From: Allohoeflea poritis
GTDB taxonomy: Bacteria > Pseudomonadota > Alphaproteobacteria > Rhizobiales > Rhizobiaceae
Assembly (NCBI RefSeq): GCF_027889715.1
Contig: NZ_JAPJZH010000011.1
Coordinates: 62,001 to 126,000, forward strand
Length of the DNA stretch: 64,000 bases
Reading direction: 5' to 3'
The position numbers and the translations under genes were made by a program. The notes below the pieces were generated by a model. It worked only from the letters and a program-made list of their open reading frames with translations, searched no databases and was not told the origin of the DNA. Below are positions 53,688-63,464 of the stretch, in pieces (within the stretch, counting starts at the first letter, position 1; every line of letters starts with the position of its first letter).

Positions 53688-54530
53688 GTGACAGCAAACA
53701 ACACCGCAGGCACCGGCATCAGGCAAATACCCGCAATCATGGCGATTGCGGTATCGGCCCTCGCGCTGACCGCCTGCCAGGCGACCAACCCCGAAAACGT
53801 CATCAGCATCGACCGGGCGCAGGGCGCCGAGGGCAATATCGCCTCGCTCACCCAGGTCATCGCCAACAACCCGAACGACGCGGAAGCCTACAATGTTCGC
53901 GGCAGCGCCTATGGCCGCGCCGGCGAATTTCAGGATGCGCTGAAGGACTTCAACACCGCGATCAGGCTCAATCCGAATTTCTACCAGGCCTATGCCAACC
54001 GGGCGCTGATCTATCGCGGCATGGGCGATCTGGCCGCCGCCTCCAACGACTACAACAAGGCGCTGCAGATCAACCCGCGCTATGACGTTGCCTATATCGG
54101 TCGCGGCAACATGTACCGCGAGGCCGGCCAGGCGAACAACGCCTTCAACGACTACAACCGCGCCATCAATCTGGATACGACCGATCCGAGGGCCTACAAC
54201 AATCGCGGCCTGATCTACCAGAAGCGCGGCCAGCACAAACAGGCGATCGAGGATTTCTCGAAATCCATATCGCTGTCGCCCAGCGCCCCGCTGCCCTACA
54301 ACAATCGCGGCCTGTCCTATCTGGCGCTCGGTGACCAGGAAAACGCCTTCACCGACATCAACAAGGCATTGCAGCTCGACAAGAACATCGCCGAGGCCTG
54401 GGTCAATCAGGGCCTGATCTATGAGCAGCGCGGCGAGACAGGCAAGGCCAGGAACGCCTATGCCCGAGCCGCCCAGCTGGACCCGAAATACCAGCCGGCC
54501 AAGGACGGCCTCGCCCGCGTTCGCGGATAG
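53688..54530 (+). CDS. TPR-repeat lipoprotein (NlpI-like)
   Basis: A 280-residue lipoprotein. A signal peptide ends in the lipobox LTAC (IAVSALALTAC), followed by six to seven tetratricopeptide repeats from about residue 50 (for example AYNVRGSAYGRAGEFQDALK and AYNNRGLIYQKRGQHKQAIE). It should be anchored in the outer membrane or periplasmic face and act as a protein-binding scaffold. The GTG at 53688 has GAGGGA upstream; a GTG at 53646 is possible but lacks a site. Upstream rpsU is separated by a terminator. Confidence 0.88.
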   Translation: MTANNTAGTGIRQIPAIMAIAVSALALTACQATNPENVISIDRAQGAEGNIASLTQVIANNPNDAEAYNVRGSAYGRAGEFQDALKDFNTAIRLNPNFYQAYANRALIYRGMGDLAAASNDYNKALQINPRYDVAYIGRGNMYREAGQANNAFNDYNRAINLDTTDPRAYNNRGLIYQKRGQHKQAIEDFSKSISLSPSAPLPYNNRGLSYLALGDQENAFTDINKALQLDKNIAEAWVNQGLIYEQRGETGKARNAYARAAQLDPKYQPAKDGLARVRG

Positions 54531-54556
54531 AGCCGATCTGACGGAACTTGGAATAC

Positions 54557-54590
54557 AAAAAACCCGCCGGTCCGGCGGGTTTTTATTTTC
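54557..54590. terminator. Bidirectional terminator between the TPR lipoprotein and pntB
   Basis: AAAAAACCCGCCGG-T-CCGGCGGGTTTTT is a perfect stem with A and T tails, placed between two convergent genes. It can end both transcripts. Confidence 0.92.
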
Positions 54591-54594
54591 GGGA

Positions 54595-55992
54595 TCAGTC
54601 GATCGACTTGACGATGTCCTCGGTCATCTTCTTGGCATCGCCCAGCAGCATCATCGTGCCGTCCTTGTAGAACAGCGTGTTGTCGATACCGGCATAGCCG
54701 GAGCCGAGCGAGCGCTTGACGAAGAGGCAAGTCTTGGCCTTGTCCACATCCAGGATCGGCATGCCATAGATCGGCGAGGACGGATCGTCCCGCGCCGCCG
54801 GATTGGTCACGTCATTGGCGCCGATGACATAGGCCACATCGGCCTGTGCGAACTCGGAGTTGATGTCCTCCAGCTCGAAAACCTCGTCATAGGGCACATT
54901 GGCCTCCGCAAGAAGCACGTTCATGTGACCGGGCATACGGCCCGCAACCGGGTGGATGGCGTATTTGACCTCGACATCGTTTTCCTTCAGCAGGTCTGCC
55001 AGCTCGCGCAGCGCATGCTGCGCCTGCGCAACGGCCATGCCGTAACCCGGCACGATGATGACCTTCGATGCGTTCTGCATCAGGAAGGCTGCATCCTCGG
55101 CCGAACCCAGCTTCACCGACCGGTCCATGTCATCGTCGCCGGCAGCCGCCGTCTCACCGCCGAAACCGCCAAGGATCACGGAAATGAAGGAACGGTTCAT
55201 GCCCTTGCACATGATGTAGGACAGGATCGCACCGGACGAGCCGACCAGCGCGCCGGTGATGATCAGCGCCAGATTGCCCACCGTGAAGCCGATACCGGCC
55301 GCGGCCCAGCCCGAATAGGAGTTGAGCATCGACACGACGACCGGCATGTCGGCGCCGCCGATGGGAATGATGATCAGAACGCCGAGCAGCAGCGACAGGA
55401 TCACGATCAGCCAGAACACGAAGGTGCTCTCGCTGACCACGAGAACCGCCACCAGCACGACGATGGCGATGCCGATCCCGGCATTGACGGCGTGGCGCAT
55501 CGGCAGAAGGATCGGCTTGCCGGACATGCGTCCGTCCAGTTTCAAAAAGGCGATGATCGATCCGGTAAAGGTGATGGCGCCGATGGCGACACCGATCGAC
55601 ATTTCGATCAATGCCTGTGCGTGGATATCGCCGATCTCACCGATGCCGAAGGAGGTCGGCGCGTAAAGCGCCGCCGCAGCGACAAGCACCGCGGCAAGGC
55701 CGACAAGCGAGTGGAAGGCCGCGACAAGCTGCGGCATCGCGGTCATCGGGATACGGCGCGCCACATAGGCGCCGACGCCGCCACCGGCCGCAATGCCGAT
55801 GATGATAAGGCCGATACCGCCGGCCGACGGGGTCGTCAGCGCCAGCGTCGTCAGGATGGCGATGCCCATACCGACCATGCCGTACACATTGCCGCGCCGG
55901 CTTGTCGTCGGGTGCGAAAGCCCCCTCAGGGCAAGAATGAACAGAACGCCCGAAACAAGATAGAGGAAGGCCGCGAAACTCTCAGACATCAA
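54595..55992 (-). CDS. pntB: NAD(P) transhydrogenase beta subunit
   Basis: A 465-residue membrane subunit with about nine helices in the first 280 residues and a C-terminal NADP(H)-binding domain (VIIVPGYGMAVAQAQHAL, then DEVFELEDINSEF). With PntAA and PntAB it uses the proton gradient to make NADPH from NADH. It ends the operon pntAA-pntAB-pntB. Confidence 0.96.
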   Translation of the reverse strand: MMSESFAAFLYLVSGVLFILALRGLSHPTTSRRGNVYGMVGMGIAILTTLALTTPSAGGIGLIIIGIAAGGGVGAYVARRIPMTAMPQLVAAFHSLVGLAAVLVAAAALYAPTSFGIGEIGDIHAQALIEMSIGVAIGAITFTGSIIAFLKLDGRMSGKPILLPMRHAVNAGIGIAIVVLVAVLVVSESTFVFWLIVILSLLLGVLIIIPIGGADMPVVVSMLNSYSGWAAAGIGFTVGNLALIITGALVGSSGAILSYIMCKGMNRSFISVILGGFGGETAAAGDDDMDRSVKLGSAEDAAFLMQNASKVIIVPGYGMAVAQAQHALRELADLLKENDVEVKYAIHPVAGRMPGHMNVLLAEANVPYDEVFELEDINSEFAQADVAYVIGANDVTNPAARDDPSSPIYGMPILDVDKAKTCLFVKRSLGSGYAGIDNTLFYKDGTMMLLGDAKKMTEDIVKSID

Positions 55993-56000
55993 TCAGCCCC

Positions 56001-56420
56001 TCACTTCTCTTTTTTCTTGTACATGGCGAGCATGCGCTGCGTGACGAGGAAGCCGCCGAAGATATTCACCGAGGCGAGCACCAGCGCGATGAAACCGAAG
56101 CCGGTCGCCAGCCCGCTCGCCGAAATCCCCACGGCGAGCAGCGCGCCGACCACGATCACCGAGGAGATGGCGTTGGTGACGGCCATCAGTGGTGTGTGAA
56201 GCGCCGGCGTCACCGACCACACGACATAGTATCCGACGAAGATCGCCAGCACGAAGATCGCGAAGCGGAAGATGAACGGATCGATCGCACCGCCGCTCGC
56301 CCCGTGTGCGGCTGCGCCGGCCGCATCGGCGACCGCCGGCATGTCCGTCACCGCCTGGCGGACGGCTTCCGCGGCGGATTCCAGATTGTCCAGCGCTTTG
56401 TCGACTGCGGAATTTGCCAT
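56001..56420 (-). CDS. pntAB: NAD(P) transhydrogenase alpha-2 (membrane) subunit
   Basis: A 139-residue protein with about three helices; it corresponds to the membrane part of the single-chain E. coli PntA. The segment [21 protein letters not shown] and the end [18 protein letters not shown] are typical. It overlaps pntAA by a single base and lies 8 bases before pntB. Confidence 0.94.
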   Translation of the reverse strand: MANSAVDKALDNLESAAEAVRQAVTDMPAVADAAGAAAHGASGGAIDPFIFRFAIFVLAIFVGYYVVWSVTPALHTPLMAVTNAISSVIVVGALLAVGISASGLATGFGFIALVLASVNIFGGFLVTQRMLAMYKKKEK

Positions 56421-57574
56421 TATGCATCTCCCTTTGCATCATCGGCACCGCCGAAATTCGGGTGCACAACCTTGCCATCATGGGTCAGCATGGTGGCTTT
56501 GACGAGTTCGTCCTCAGGATCGATCGCGAGCGTCTTTTCGTCCTTGTTGATCAGCGTCTCAAGGAAGGAAAGAAGGTTCTTTGCATAAAGCTGCGACGCG
56601 CTCGCGGCGATCCTTCCGGCCACATTGTTGTAGCCGATCACGCGCACGCCCTCGACATCGGCAATCTCGCCGGCCTTCGCGCCTTCGACATTGCCGCCGC
56701 GCTCCACCGCGAGATCGACGCAGATGGAACCGGGCTTCATCGTCTTGAGCATCGCCTTGCTCACCAGCTTGGGCGCGGGACGCCCCGGAATAAGCGCCGT
56801 GGTGATCACGATGTCCTGTTTGGAAATGTGGTCAGCGACGAGTTCGGCCTGTTTCGCCTGGTATTCCTTGGACATTTCCTTGGCATAACCGCCGGCCGTT
56901 TCAGCCGCCTTGAATTCATCGTCCTCAACGGCGATGAACTTGGCGCCGAGCGATGCGACCTGCTCCTTGGCAGCCGGCCGCACATCCGTCGCAGAGACAA
57001 CGGCGCCGAGGCGCCGCGCGGTGGCAATGGCCTGCAGTCCGGCAACACCGGCTCCCATCACGAAGACCTTCGCCGCCGGGACCGTGCCCGCCGCCGTCAT
57101 CATCATCGGCATGGCGCGTTCGAATTCATGGGAAGCGTCGATAACCGCCTGGTAGCCGGCAAGGTTCGCCTGCGAGGAAAGAACATCCATGACCTGCGCG
57201 CGGGTGATGCGCGGCATCAGCTCCATGGCAAAACAGGTCAGCCCCGCCTTCGCCAGTGCCGCCAGGGCCTTCTCGTTTCCGTAAGGGTCCATAATGGCAA
57301 TGACCACCGCACCCTTCTTGTAACCCTTGATCTCCGCATCCGTGGGTCGCCGCACTCTCAGAACGACATCGGCCGTTTTCGCACCGGTTGCCGTGCCGAG
57401 TTTCGCGCCTGCTTCCGCAAAGGCCTCGTCGGGAACCTTGGAGCCGGCGCCGGCGCCTTTCTGCACGACGACATTGAGACCGAGCGCAGTCATCTTCTTG
57501 ACGGAATCGACCGATGCGGCGACGCGGGTTTCGTCGGAATCGGATTCTTTTGCGATGAAAACGGTACTAGCCAC
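56420..57574 (-). CDS. pntAA: NAD(P) transhydrogenase alpha-1 (NAD-binding) subunit
   Basis: A 384-residue cytoplasmic NAD(H)-binding subunit of the split type found in alphaproteobacteria. The Rossmann motif [20 protein letters not shown] is near residue 170. [13 protein letters not shown] and the RQD-loop-equivalent [14 protein letters not shown] are also present. The first gene of the pnt operon. Confidence 0.96.
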   Translation of the reverse strand: MASTVFIAKESDSDETRVAASVDSVKKMTALGLNVVVQKGAGAGSKVPDEAFAEAGAKLGTATGAKTADVVLRVRRPTDAEIKGYKKGAVVIAIMDPYGNEKALAALAKAGLTCFAMELMPRITRAQVMDVLSSQANLAGYQAVIDASHEFERAMPMMMTAAGTVPAAKVFVMGAGVAGLQAIATARRLGAVVSATDVRPAAKEQVASLGAKFIAVEDDEFKAAETAGGYAKEMSKEYQAKQAELVADHISKQDIVITTALIPGRPAPKLVSKAMLKTMKPGSICVDLAVERGGNVEGAKAGEIADVEGVRVIGYNNVAGRIAASASQLYAKNLLSFLETLINKDEKTLAIDPEDELVKATMLTHDGKVVHPNFGGADDAKGDA

Positions 57575-57660
57575 TCTTCACTCCTCTGGACTGGAAGCGC
57601 ACCGGGAACAGCCGTGACCGCGCCACGACGGCGAGGCGGTTGGCGCGGGCCGGACGAACC

Positions 57661-57885
57661 CTACTTGAGCAGGTAGAATCCGATGGCGAAAAGGATGATT
57701 GCAACGAGGGTGGCGGTGATGAAACCGGCTGCCGTGAAGAAGCCGACGGCCATGGCAATCAGGATAACGATACAGGCCAGCGTGCCGTATTTGGCAAGCG
57801 ACAGGAACATATTGTAGGTTTTTTCGTGTTCCGAATAATCCATTTCGGCACCCGTCTCGACGGGTCCGGTGTTCTGTTCGGCCAT
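57661..57885 (-). CDS. aa3-type cytochrome c oxidase subunit IV
   Basis: A 74-residue single- or double-helix membrane protein of the bacterial aa3-type subunit IV family (MDYSEHEKTYNMFL motif just before the helix). It is an accessory subunit of the terminal oxidase. The start at 57885 has GGGGAG; the longer frame to 58062 has no supporting site. It lies upstream of the pnt operon, a common rhizobial arrangement. Confidence 0.88.
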   Translation of the reverse strand: MAEQNTGPVETGAEMDYSEHEKTYNMFLSLAKYGTLACIVILIAMAVGFFTAAGFITATLVAIILFAIGFYLLK

Positions 57886-58151
57886 TAAGATTCTCCCCTG
57901 CCAAGCCGGCTGTGTCCGGGACGAAACACGGACAACCCCTGTCTTCAATTCCATTGCTAGCCGAGCCTGGAGCAGCGTTCGCAGGCTGGCGAAAAGACAT
58001 TCGCAGCTTCGAATACACAATGCTGCGCTGCAGGGCAAGTCGAACCGGGGATGACGGCGCATTAGGGTCGGATTGCCGCACTCATATCCGACAAACCGTC
58101 CCTCACCTATGCAATCCGCTGAGAATACGGCCCGCCAGGAGCCGTCCCGGA

Positions 58152-58883
58152 TCAGGCGGCCTGAATGTAACGCGCTGTCGGCCGGATGGTGAGCGGCATC
58201 GTGCTTAGCTCCTCCGGCGGCGCGAACATCATGCGCTGCTCGAATGGCTGCGAGCGGAAGAAGGGAAACCGGCGATAGACCTTCGGGAGTTCCACCGGCA
58301 CATGCGCCGCAAGCAGCGTCAGGTCGATCTTGTAGTCATCGCAATTCGACGTCGGCGCGACGATCTGCTTGGATCTGAAAACCCGGCGGTAGAATGCCGC
58401 ATGCTGCGGCTTAACGAGCGACAGGCACTGATCGACCTTGAAGTAGTCGGTCGCCATGGTCGCGATACGCAGCGTCAGATAGGGAATCGCCGGAAGTTCC
58501 TCCAGCAGGTCCGGGTCCGCCGCCAGACGCACCGGATCGATCAGCGTCATTCCGGCATCGAGAAATGCGTCAACCGCTTCCGGGAATATCTTGCGGGTGG
58601 AGCTGACGCGATGCGCCGGCGTGACGTGATGAATACGCACCGTGCTGACAAGCTGCTCATCGTAATAGACGCCGAACACATATGCCTGGGGGTCGAAGTC
58701 GAGCTCATCGATGAGCATTTCACCTTCAACGGGAAGGATATCGGCGTCGATATAGGCCTTGCGCCTAAGCCGCGCGACATCCTCCATGTCCTCGAGATTG
58801 TCGATACGACGATACTCAACTCTATCCAGAAGTTTTAGGAGTTTCGTCGTGTACGCCGACACCGCACCTACTGTTTGTGTCAT
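58152..58883 (-). CDS. GNAT-fold N-acyl amino acid synthase-like (FeeM family) protein
   Basis: A 243-residue protein of the FeeM/autoinducer-synthase-like GNAT group. The core has YRRIDNLEDMEDVARLRRKAYID, then GVYYDEQLVSTVRIHHV, then DPVRLAADPDLLEELPAIPYLTLRIATMA. FeeM joins fatty acids from acyl carrier protein to amino acids; homoserine lactone synthases are distant relatives. The product here is unknown. Two perfect CtrA boxes lie directly upstream, which would tie expression to the cell cycle. Confidence 0.8.
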   Translation of the reverse strand: MTQTVGAVSAYTTKLLKLLDRVEYRRIDNLEDMEDVARLRRKAYIDADILPVEGEMLIDELDFDPQAYVFGVYYDEQLVSTVRIHHVTPAHRVSSTRKIFPEAVDAFLDAGMTLIDPVRLAADPDLLEELPAIPYLTLRIATMATDYFKVDQCLSLVKPQHAAFYRRVFRSKQIVAPTSNCDDYKIDLTLLAAHVPVELPKVYRRFPFFRSQPFEQRMMFAPPEELSTMPLTIRPTARYIQAA

Positions 58884-58904
58884 CGTCCGCCCCTGACACG
58901 ATGG

Positions 58905-58919
58905 TTAATGTTGAGTTAA
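58905..58919. promoter_or_regulatory. CtrA box 1 (TTAA-N7-TTAA)
   Basis: TTAATGTTGAGTTAA, a perfect match to the CtrA consensus, with a further C after it. It lies 22 bases upstream of the FeeM-like start codon. Confidence 0.75.
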
Positions 58920-58970
58920 CACTAATGCAACAATTCAACATGTTAAAGGTAAATCGCACCACGAAACCCA

Positions 58971-58985
58971 TTAAGGTGATATTAA
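58971..58985. promoter_or_regulatory. CtrA box 2 (TTAA-N7-TTAA)
   Basis: TTAAGGTGATATTAA, a second perfect CtrA half-site pair, 66 bp from the first. Having two perfect boxes within 81 bases makes chance occurrence unlikely in GC-rich DNA. Confidence 0.72.
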
Positions 58986-59365
58986 GGTTAACAGAATCCG
59001 ATTGAGCGGCATTCCCCGCGAGGTTGTATTCGGCCCGCAATGCCAGGCCGATACCCGCCTCAAAGGCCGGGCGCGAGCGCCGTTTCACACACAGCGAAAA
59101 GCGCTGAATCCCGGCGATAGCATCCGCATCCGGATTGAAAATCCGATGTCAGCGCCGGTGCCGAGGCCACAAGACCCGGGCGGAATCGAGAATCGCGCCG
59201 CATGCAGCCACAACCAGGGCGGGTTCAGGCCCTCTTCCGCGGCGCCTAACGCTGCTCTCCCATCGTCAAGCGCCGGGCTGATCGCGCGATAAATCAAAAT
59301 TAACCTGCGTAGGATAGTGTGACCGGCAACCCGTATTGCGTGGGGCAAACCGAAGGTCGGAGGCA

Positions 59366-60661
59366 ATGCCCGATAACAGAGCCGGATCAAAAGCTGGTCA
59401 AAATCTGCTTGTCGTTGTCGTTCTGCTTGGCATCATCAATCTGGTCAACCAGATGGACCGGGTTCTTTTTGCCCTCATGGTGGAACCCGTAAAGGCCGAC
59501 CTTGGTCTTTCCGACAGCCAGATGGGACTGCTTGGCGGCCTCGCCTTCGCGGTGTGCTATGCGGGGCTGGGACTGGTCGCAGGGCGCATCGCCGACCGCT
59601 GGAACCGCGTGCATCTCATTGCCATCGCACTGACTGTCTGGAGCGCGGCCACCGCCGCCTGCGGCATGTCCTACAGCTTCCTCCAGATGTTTGTCAGCCG
59701 CATGATGGTCGGCACCGGCGAAGCCGGCTGCGTGCCATCCGCACAGTCGCTGATTTCCGACGTGACGCCGGCCCGCAACCGCGCTTTCATGATCTCGCTG
59801 TTCACCGGTATCGGCACCATCGGAACGCTCATCGGCCTTATCGTCGGCGGGATTGTTCTCGAAATGGTCGGCTGGCGCATGACTTTCATCGTTTTCGGCG
59901 CATTCGGCTTGCTGCCCCTTGTCCTCTTGCTTGTCATGCTCAGGGATCCGCGCGAGGTCCGTTCCGCCACCGCCGCTGCCTCCAATGTCGTATGGAGCCA
60001 GGACGTCGTTTCCATGCTGAAACGCCGTGAGATCCAGTTGCTTCTGGTCGCCATACCGCTCCTGTTCACGCTTGCCGGTCTGGCGACGTGGATACCGGCA
60101 TTCTTCCAGCGTTCCTATGGCGTCACCATCGAAGAGTTCTCCCGCTCCGGCGGCGCTTTCCTGGGATTTGGCCTGATCATCGGAACCTTCGCTGGCGGCT
60201 TTATCGTCAACAAGCTTGTCGCGCGCGACGCGCGCTGGGAGTTCTGGTGGTCGGCGCTTTCCTGCAGCCTGGCGGTCGTTCCGTTCATGGCGGTGCTGAT
60301 CGGGCACAATGTGCAGGTCGCCTATTACGGGCTGTTCGGCGCCTTCTTCCTGGCCGGAACCGGCTTCGGCCCGGCAATGGCCTGCATGCACACGGTTTCG
60401 AAACAGAGCGTGCGGGCGACAGCCGTGGCCCTGATGATGTTCGCATCCTCGCTGATCGCCTATGGCGCGGTTCCCGCGATCATCGGCGTATTGAGCGACC
60501 TGTTCGCCTCCTTCGGCGCCGGCATCGACGACGGAACGTCACTCAAATATGCCCTGTTGTGCAGCATGACGCTCCCGCCGGTTGCAAGCATCCTGTTTCT
60601 CGTTGCCGCGCACAGGGTGGTGCCGGCGGCATCGATGTCCTTGGCCAAGCACAGCACCTGA
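59366..60661 (+). CDS. MFS transporter, Spinster-like
   Basis: A 431-residue inner-membrane protein with 12 predicted helices. NLVNQMDRVLFALMVEPVKADLGLSDSQMGLL at the N-terminus and GRIADRWNRVHL (motif A) are typical of the Spinster/hexuronate-like MFS groups. The SRMMVGTGEAGCVPSAQSLISDV segment is a strong Spinster signature. The substrate is unknown. The start at 59366 has GGAGG upstream; an in-frame start at 59336 is not supported. Confidence 0.88.
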   Translation: MPDNRAGSKAGQNLLVVVVLLGIINLVNQMDRVLFALMVEPVKADLGLSDSQMGLLGGLAFAVCYAGLGLVAGRIADRWNRVHLIAIALTVWSAATAACGMSYSFLQMFVSRMMVGTGEAGCVPSAQSLISDVTPARNRAFMISLFTGIGTIGTLIGLIVGGIVLEMVGWRMTFIVFGAFGLLPLVLLLVMLRDPREVRSATAAASNVVWSQDVVSMLKRREIQLLLVAIPLLFTLAGLATWIPAFFQRSYGVTIEEFSRSGGAFLGFGLIIGTFAGGFIVNKLVARDARWEFWWSALSCSLAVVPFMAVLIGHNVQVAYYGLFGAFFLAGTGFGPAMACMHTVSKQSVRATAVALMMFASSLIAYGAVPAIIGVLSDLFASFGAGIDDGTSLKYALLCSMTLPPVASILFLVAAHRVVPAASMSLAKHST

Positions 60662-61020
60662 CACAACACGGCCTTTTCCACCGTTTCCCAAATCCGCAAG
60701 GCTTGACGGCCCGCGCTTTCGCCCGACGCGGCCGCCGCCGGCATGGCATTGCGGTCGCTGACGGCCGGCAGGGCGTTTCGTTGCGGTTATCCTGAAGTCC
60801 CGATCAGCCGTGCTCAACCACGTCTGCGGCGCTGCCTGCGGACAGGCCCGTGCAATCCCTGTGTCGCGTTAGGGGCAAACCCCGGTGCTCAAACGGTTTC
60901 GAGTTGGATGGGATAGGCGGGAGGTAGCGCTTTCCCCAGCAATCAAGTCTGCAGTGCTGCGCACCTTGCTCACGGGTCGGTTGTCAGGGGAATCTTGCGT
61001 GAGCCTCAGCGCGATGGACT
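60662..61020. other. Intergenic region between convergent MFS and GGDEF/EAL genes
   Basis: About 360 bases with normal GC. No gene, RNA or clean terminator was seen. A plus-strand frame at 60885-61136 is antisense to the GGDEF/EAL gene at its end and is not supported. Confidence 0.5.
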
Positions 61021-63342
61021 TCAGCCGCCTGTGCCGGCTCTTTTGGTCTTGGGCGCGGCCGCGCGGGCGGCTTTCGGCTTGCGGCTGGACGTCAGCTCTA
61101 CAATGCCGCTGCTGGGCATCGGCATGCCGAAGATGAAGCCCTGAATCAGGTCGGCGCTTCCGGTGGAGCGGATGAGTTCAAGCTGCTCCTCGGTCTCGAC
61201 GCCCTCAACGACGATCTCGAGCCCCAATTCGCGCGACAGGTGCACAACGCCTTTGAGCAGCTTCAGCGTACGCTCGTCATTGGCGATGTCGGAGACAAAG
61301 GAGCGGTCGATCTTCACCTTGTTGAGCGGCAGGAGATGCAGGTAGCTCAGGCTCGAATAGCCCGTGCCGAAATCATCGATGGCAACTGTGACGCCCTTGG
61401 CGCGCAATTCTTCCAGGATCGACTTTGCCTTCGCCGCATCCTGGACAAACGCGCTTTCGGTGACCTCGACCTGCAACTGCTTGGCGTCTAGCCCGGCTGC
61501 GTCGAGCGCGTCCGTGACCATCGACACGATTTCCTTGTTGCGAAGATCGTTGGCGGAAAGATTGACCGACACCGCGGACCCGTTCGGCCAGCTGGCACAG
61601 TCGCGGCAGGCGACCGTCAGCATATGGCGGGTAAGTTCGCCGACAATGCCCATTTCCTCGGCCAGGGGAATATAGACGGCTGGCGAGACGGCGCCGAACT
61701 CCGGGTGATACCAGCGCGATAGCGCCTCGCAGCAGACCACCTGAACGGTGTCCGCCGTGAACATCGGCTGGTAGACCACGGTAAAGGACTTTTCGCGCAC
61801 TGCATCGCGCAACGCTGCCTTGAGTTTCTGGCGGCGCGTGTATTTCTCGTCCATCTCCTCGGCGAAGATGACCCAGCTGTTCTTGTCATGATGCTTGGTT
61901 TCATAGAGCGCAAGGTCGGCCTTGATCTGAAGATCGTCGAGCCTGAATTCGGCCTTCGACCCGATGACGACGCCGGCGCTGAGGCTGACAAACAGCTTGT
62001 TGCCGTTGATCAGGTAGTTGCCGCGCAGGGATTCGAAAAGTTCCGACATGGTCTTGTCGACATCGGCTGCGTCGCGAACGTCGCGAATGAAGATCACGAA
62101 CTCGTCGCCGCCGAACCGCGACAGCGTCATGCGTTCATTCGCCAGGCCGGAAAGCCGTGCCGATATGGCGCAGAGGAGCCGGTCGCCGGTCATATGGCCA
62201 TTGGTGTCGTTGACATGTTTGAAATCGTCGAGATCGATCACGGCCAATGCAAACTTCTCGTCATCGCCCATATTGCGAACAGCGGTCTCGACGATCTCCG
62301 AAAAATAACCGCGGTTGGACAGGCCTGTCAGGCTGTCGTAGCGGGCCATGTGGACGATTTTCTCCTCGGCCTTGATACGGGCGGTCACGTCTTCGAAAAT
62401 CAGGACAACACCGTTGCCCATCCGCCGCTTGGCGCTGAATTCGAGATACAGCTCTTCCGAAAAATAGACGAGAGCGCGCGATTCTTCGCCGGCGATCAGG
62501 GACTTGAGCTGACGCTCGATGATCTTTGCCCGCCCGGACGTGATGACACCCCTGCGGACCCCGTAACGCAATACGGCCATCAGGGAGTGGTTGCGCAGCG
62601 AGTCCCGCTCAGGCGCAGAGAGCAGCTCCGCAGCCTTCTTGTTGGCCACGACAATGCGGCCGTCTTCATCGAGCATGAAAAGGCCGTGCGGCATGTTGTT
62701 CAGCGCCGCGTTGAAGCGGTCGGCGATGATGGCGATTTCCCGGCGGCTCAGGACATTTTCATAAAGGAACTCGCGAACGCCGTTGGCCATGGCCCGCGTG
62801 GTCACGATCAGCGGAATGACCATGAAACCGAGAATGGCCATGTAGATGCTGCCGGCAAACAGCAGACCGATCATGATCGGCAGGCAGGCTGCAAGCGAGA
62901 TGATGTCGACATTGGTTTTCGAGCCGAAATTGCGGCCGACGACGGAAACCATGGTGCCGATCGTAACGGACAGCGCGGCGAGTTGGGCGAACGTGTCCTG
63001 CGAGACCAGGAACGCATATCCGTTCATCAGACCCAAAGTCAGCGTGACCAGGCCTGACCCGGCAATATAGCGCCATTCCCATTTACTGATGAGATCCCGG
63101 TCGGTATCGGCGAATTCCACCTTGTCGAACCATCGCATCGACATCGCGCGGATGAACCAGAGGGCAAAGATTATGCCGCCGAATGCCAGATAGACCGGAT
63201 CCTGGACCTTGAAATAAATCAGGCCGCATGTGAGCACGTGAGAAATCATGCCGGCACGAAGCGTCATCCGGTTGCCGTAAAGCGACCGGACGAACGACAG
63301 ATAGACGTCTGTCGGTATTTGCTCGTGCTGTCTACCGCCCAT
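61021..63342 (-). CDS. Membrane GGDEF-EAL cyclic-di-GMP protein with PAS domain
   Basis: A 773-residue protein. Five to six helices occupy residues 20-190, then a PAS-like domain (FNAALNNMPHGLFMLDEDGRIV), a GGDEF domain with intact RFGGDEF (about residue 420), and an EAL domain with CEALSRW, SVNLSANDLRN, EVTES and IDDFGTGYSSLSYLHLLPL. Both active sites look complete, so it may both make and break c-di-GMP. The third residue of the EAL signature region is S (EALSRW) where L or V is common. The C-terminal tail is rich in K and A. Ligand and targets are unknown. Confidence 0.92.
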   Translation of the reverse strand: MGGRQHEQIPTDVYLSFVRSLYGNRMTLRAGMISHVLTCGLIYFKVQDPVYLAFGGIIFALWFIRAMSMRWFDKVEFADTDRDLISKWEWRYIAGSGLVTLTLGLMNGYAFLVSQDTFAQLAALSVTIGTMVSVVGRNFGSKTNVDIISLAACLPIMIGLLFAGSIYMAILGFMVIPLIVTTRAMANGVREFLYENVLSRREIAIIADRFNAALNNMPHGLFMLDEDGRIVVANKKAAELLSAPERDSLRNHSLMAVLRYGVRRGVITSGRAKIIERQLKSLIAGEESRALVYFSEELYLEFSAKRRMGNGVVLIFEDVTARIKAEEKIVHMARYDSLTGLSNRGYFSEIVETAVRNMGDDEKFALAVIDLDDFKHVNDTNGHMTGDRLLCAISARLSGLANERMTLSRFGGDEFVIFIRDVRDAADVDKTMSELFESLRGNYLINGNKLFVSLSAGVVIGSKAEFRLDDLQIKADLALYETKHHDKNSWVIFAEEMDEKYTRRQKLKAALRDAVREKSFTVVYQPMFTADTVQVVCCEALSRWYHPEFGAVSPAVYIPLAEEMGIVGELTRHMLTVACRDCASWPNGSAVSVNLSANDLRNKEIVSMVTDALDAAGLDAKQLQVEVTESAFVQDAAKAKSILEELRAKGVTVAIDDFGTGYSSLSYLHLLPLNKVKIDRSFVSDIANDERTLKLLKGVVHLSRELGLEIVVEGVETEEQLELIRSTGSADLIQGFIFGMPMPSSGIVELTSSRKPKAARAAAPKTKRAGTGG

Positions 63343-63464
63343 AGATCACATCCTTGAAGATGCAATCAGACGTATCGGAAAAGCATTAAAGAAGGCTTGA
63401 GAAAAGGGGAGCCGGCGGGTCAGCAAAACTGCATCCGACGATGCATGGGACCAAATAACCCCCG

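Larger units (their letters stand above)
58884..59365. other. Intergenic region with CtrA boxes, upstream of FeeM-like and MFS genes
   Basis: About 480 bases without a gene. The left 120 bases are AT-rich and hold two CtrA boxes and a GAATC (GANTC methylation) site near 58994. The right part is ordinary, and the promoter of the MFS gene is not obvious. Confidence 0.55.

Noticed and set aside
54421..56199. 592-codon plus-strand ORF
   Set aside because: Starts inside the TPR gene in another frame, crosses a strong bidirectional terminator and is antisense to pntB.
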